DNA from: Paramecium octaurelia
Lineage: Eukaryota; Ciliophora; Oligohymenophorea; Peniculida; Parameciidae
Direction: 5' to 3'
NCBI GenBank assembly: GCA_905182995.1
Contig: CAJJDP010000003.1
Location: 191,820 to 255,819, forward strand
DNA: 64,000 bases
Position numbers and translations under genes: made by a program. The number at the start of each line of letters is the position of its first letter. The first letter of the stretch is position 1. Of the stretch, positions 63,567 to 64,000 are shown in pieces. Under the pieces are notes generated by a model. The model was given only the letters and a program-made list of their open reading frames with translations, was not told where the DNA came from and did no database searches.

Positions 63567-63619
63567 AAAATTTCCATTTTAATGATTTAACTTATTTTTT
63601 AATATTATATTTCTTTTTA

Positions 63620-64000
63620 ATGTCAGCTAGACCATCTGGATATTAAAAATTTAAAGATGAGGAAGCATTTGTTAGCAATCGTCAAGAAAAAGCTGTTGAC
63701 GTAAGTGCAGGAGCACTTGGCAAGGGAGCTGGAGCTGCAGACTTTCCCATAGATCAAATACCTCCTAATTTTGAGTTGGCAGAATTGCATAGAGTATTAT
63801 TATGTTGTTAATTACTAGGAAGCATGGAATGTTGGTACAACAAAGCTATCAAAACGATAAAAGCGTAATCTATAGAAACATTAAAAAACTGTATCAAATA
63901 ACAATGAAAATGAACTGATTGGAAAAATATGTGATTGCTGTGCTCGATAGGTGCCTAATCATTTACTTTCTATTGGATGTAACAATAGGGATTATTCATT
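63620..64000 (+). CDS. Hypothetical protein, N-terminal part (cut by window edge)
   Basis: Start MSARPSGYQKFKDEEAFVSN. Continues VDVSAGALGKGAGAADFPID then QIPPNFELAELHR; a 25-nt intron (gtattatt...tactag) leads to EAWNVGTTKLSKRQKRNLQK and a Cys-rich ICDCCARQVPNHLLSIGCNN that runs off the end. The paired cysteines suggest a zinc-binding module. No family recognised. It is divergent from the coiled-coil gene, 53 bp between starts. Confidence 0.55.

Overview
The window is nuclear DNA of a ciliate, almost certainly a macronuclear Paramecium scaffold. It is very AT-rich. Reading frames only make sense if TAA and TAG are read as glutamine and TGA is the only stop. Nearly every recognisable gene is cut by very short GT...AG introns, mostly 20-30 nt, many of them frame-shifting or carrying an in-frame TGA. 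Genes are packed on both strands with gaps of tens to a few hundred bases. There are no operons, phages, CRISPR arrays or insertion sequences. All CDS coordinates below run from the start codon to the TGA and include the introns. I placed exons by hand, so internal splice sites can be off in weakly conserved genes.

Layout, left to right. 1-10 kb: an MFS transporter (cut by the edge), a large helical protein, calcineurin A, a hypothetical gene, a RINGv-FHA protein and YIPF6. 10-20 kb: a tail-anchored protein, an EF-hand protein, an unknown protein, an atypical E2F, a membrane RING protein and an IQ-motif protein. 20-33 kb: DPH1, an AGC kinase, proteasome beta-4, a putative mitochondrial membrane protein, Rab2, coiled-coil proteins and a cyclic-nucleotide-binding protein. 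34-35.4 kb: a 970-base N gap whose two flanks are the same 451 bp, so probably an assembly artefact. 35.5-47 kb: ZC3H15, a second RINGv-FHA gene, UTP6, PCID2, CDK5RAP3 and a MORN protein. 47-64 kb: SUB1/PC4, NME7, LETM1, a CDPK, TTC1, a TMEM223-like protein, a tRNA-Thr(AGU), a WNK-type kinase, a MYCBP-like protein, a CEP19-like protein, and coiled-coil or partial genes at the right edge.

The genes do not form one pathway; they are a typical eukaryotic mix. Some themes recur. Ca2+ signalling is represented by calcineurin, a CDPK and EF-hand and IQ proteins. Cilia or basal bodies are represented by NME7, CEP19-like, MYCBP-like, MORN and perhaps the cNMP-binding protein. Vesicle traffic is represented by Rab2 and YIPF6, and RNA and translation by UTP6, PCID2, ZC3H15 and DPH1. 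I found no clear, self-contained new system. The best leads are the unnamed conserved proteins, the N-terminally acylated RINGv-FHA pair, a few very tight gene junctions, and some gene-poor stretches with conflicting open frames.
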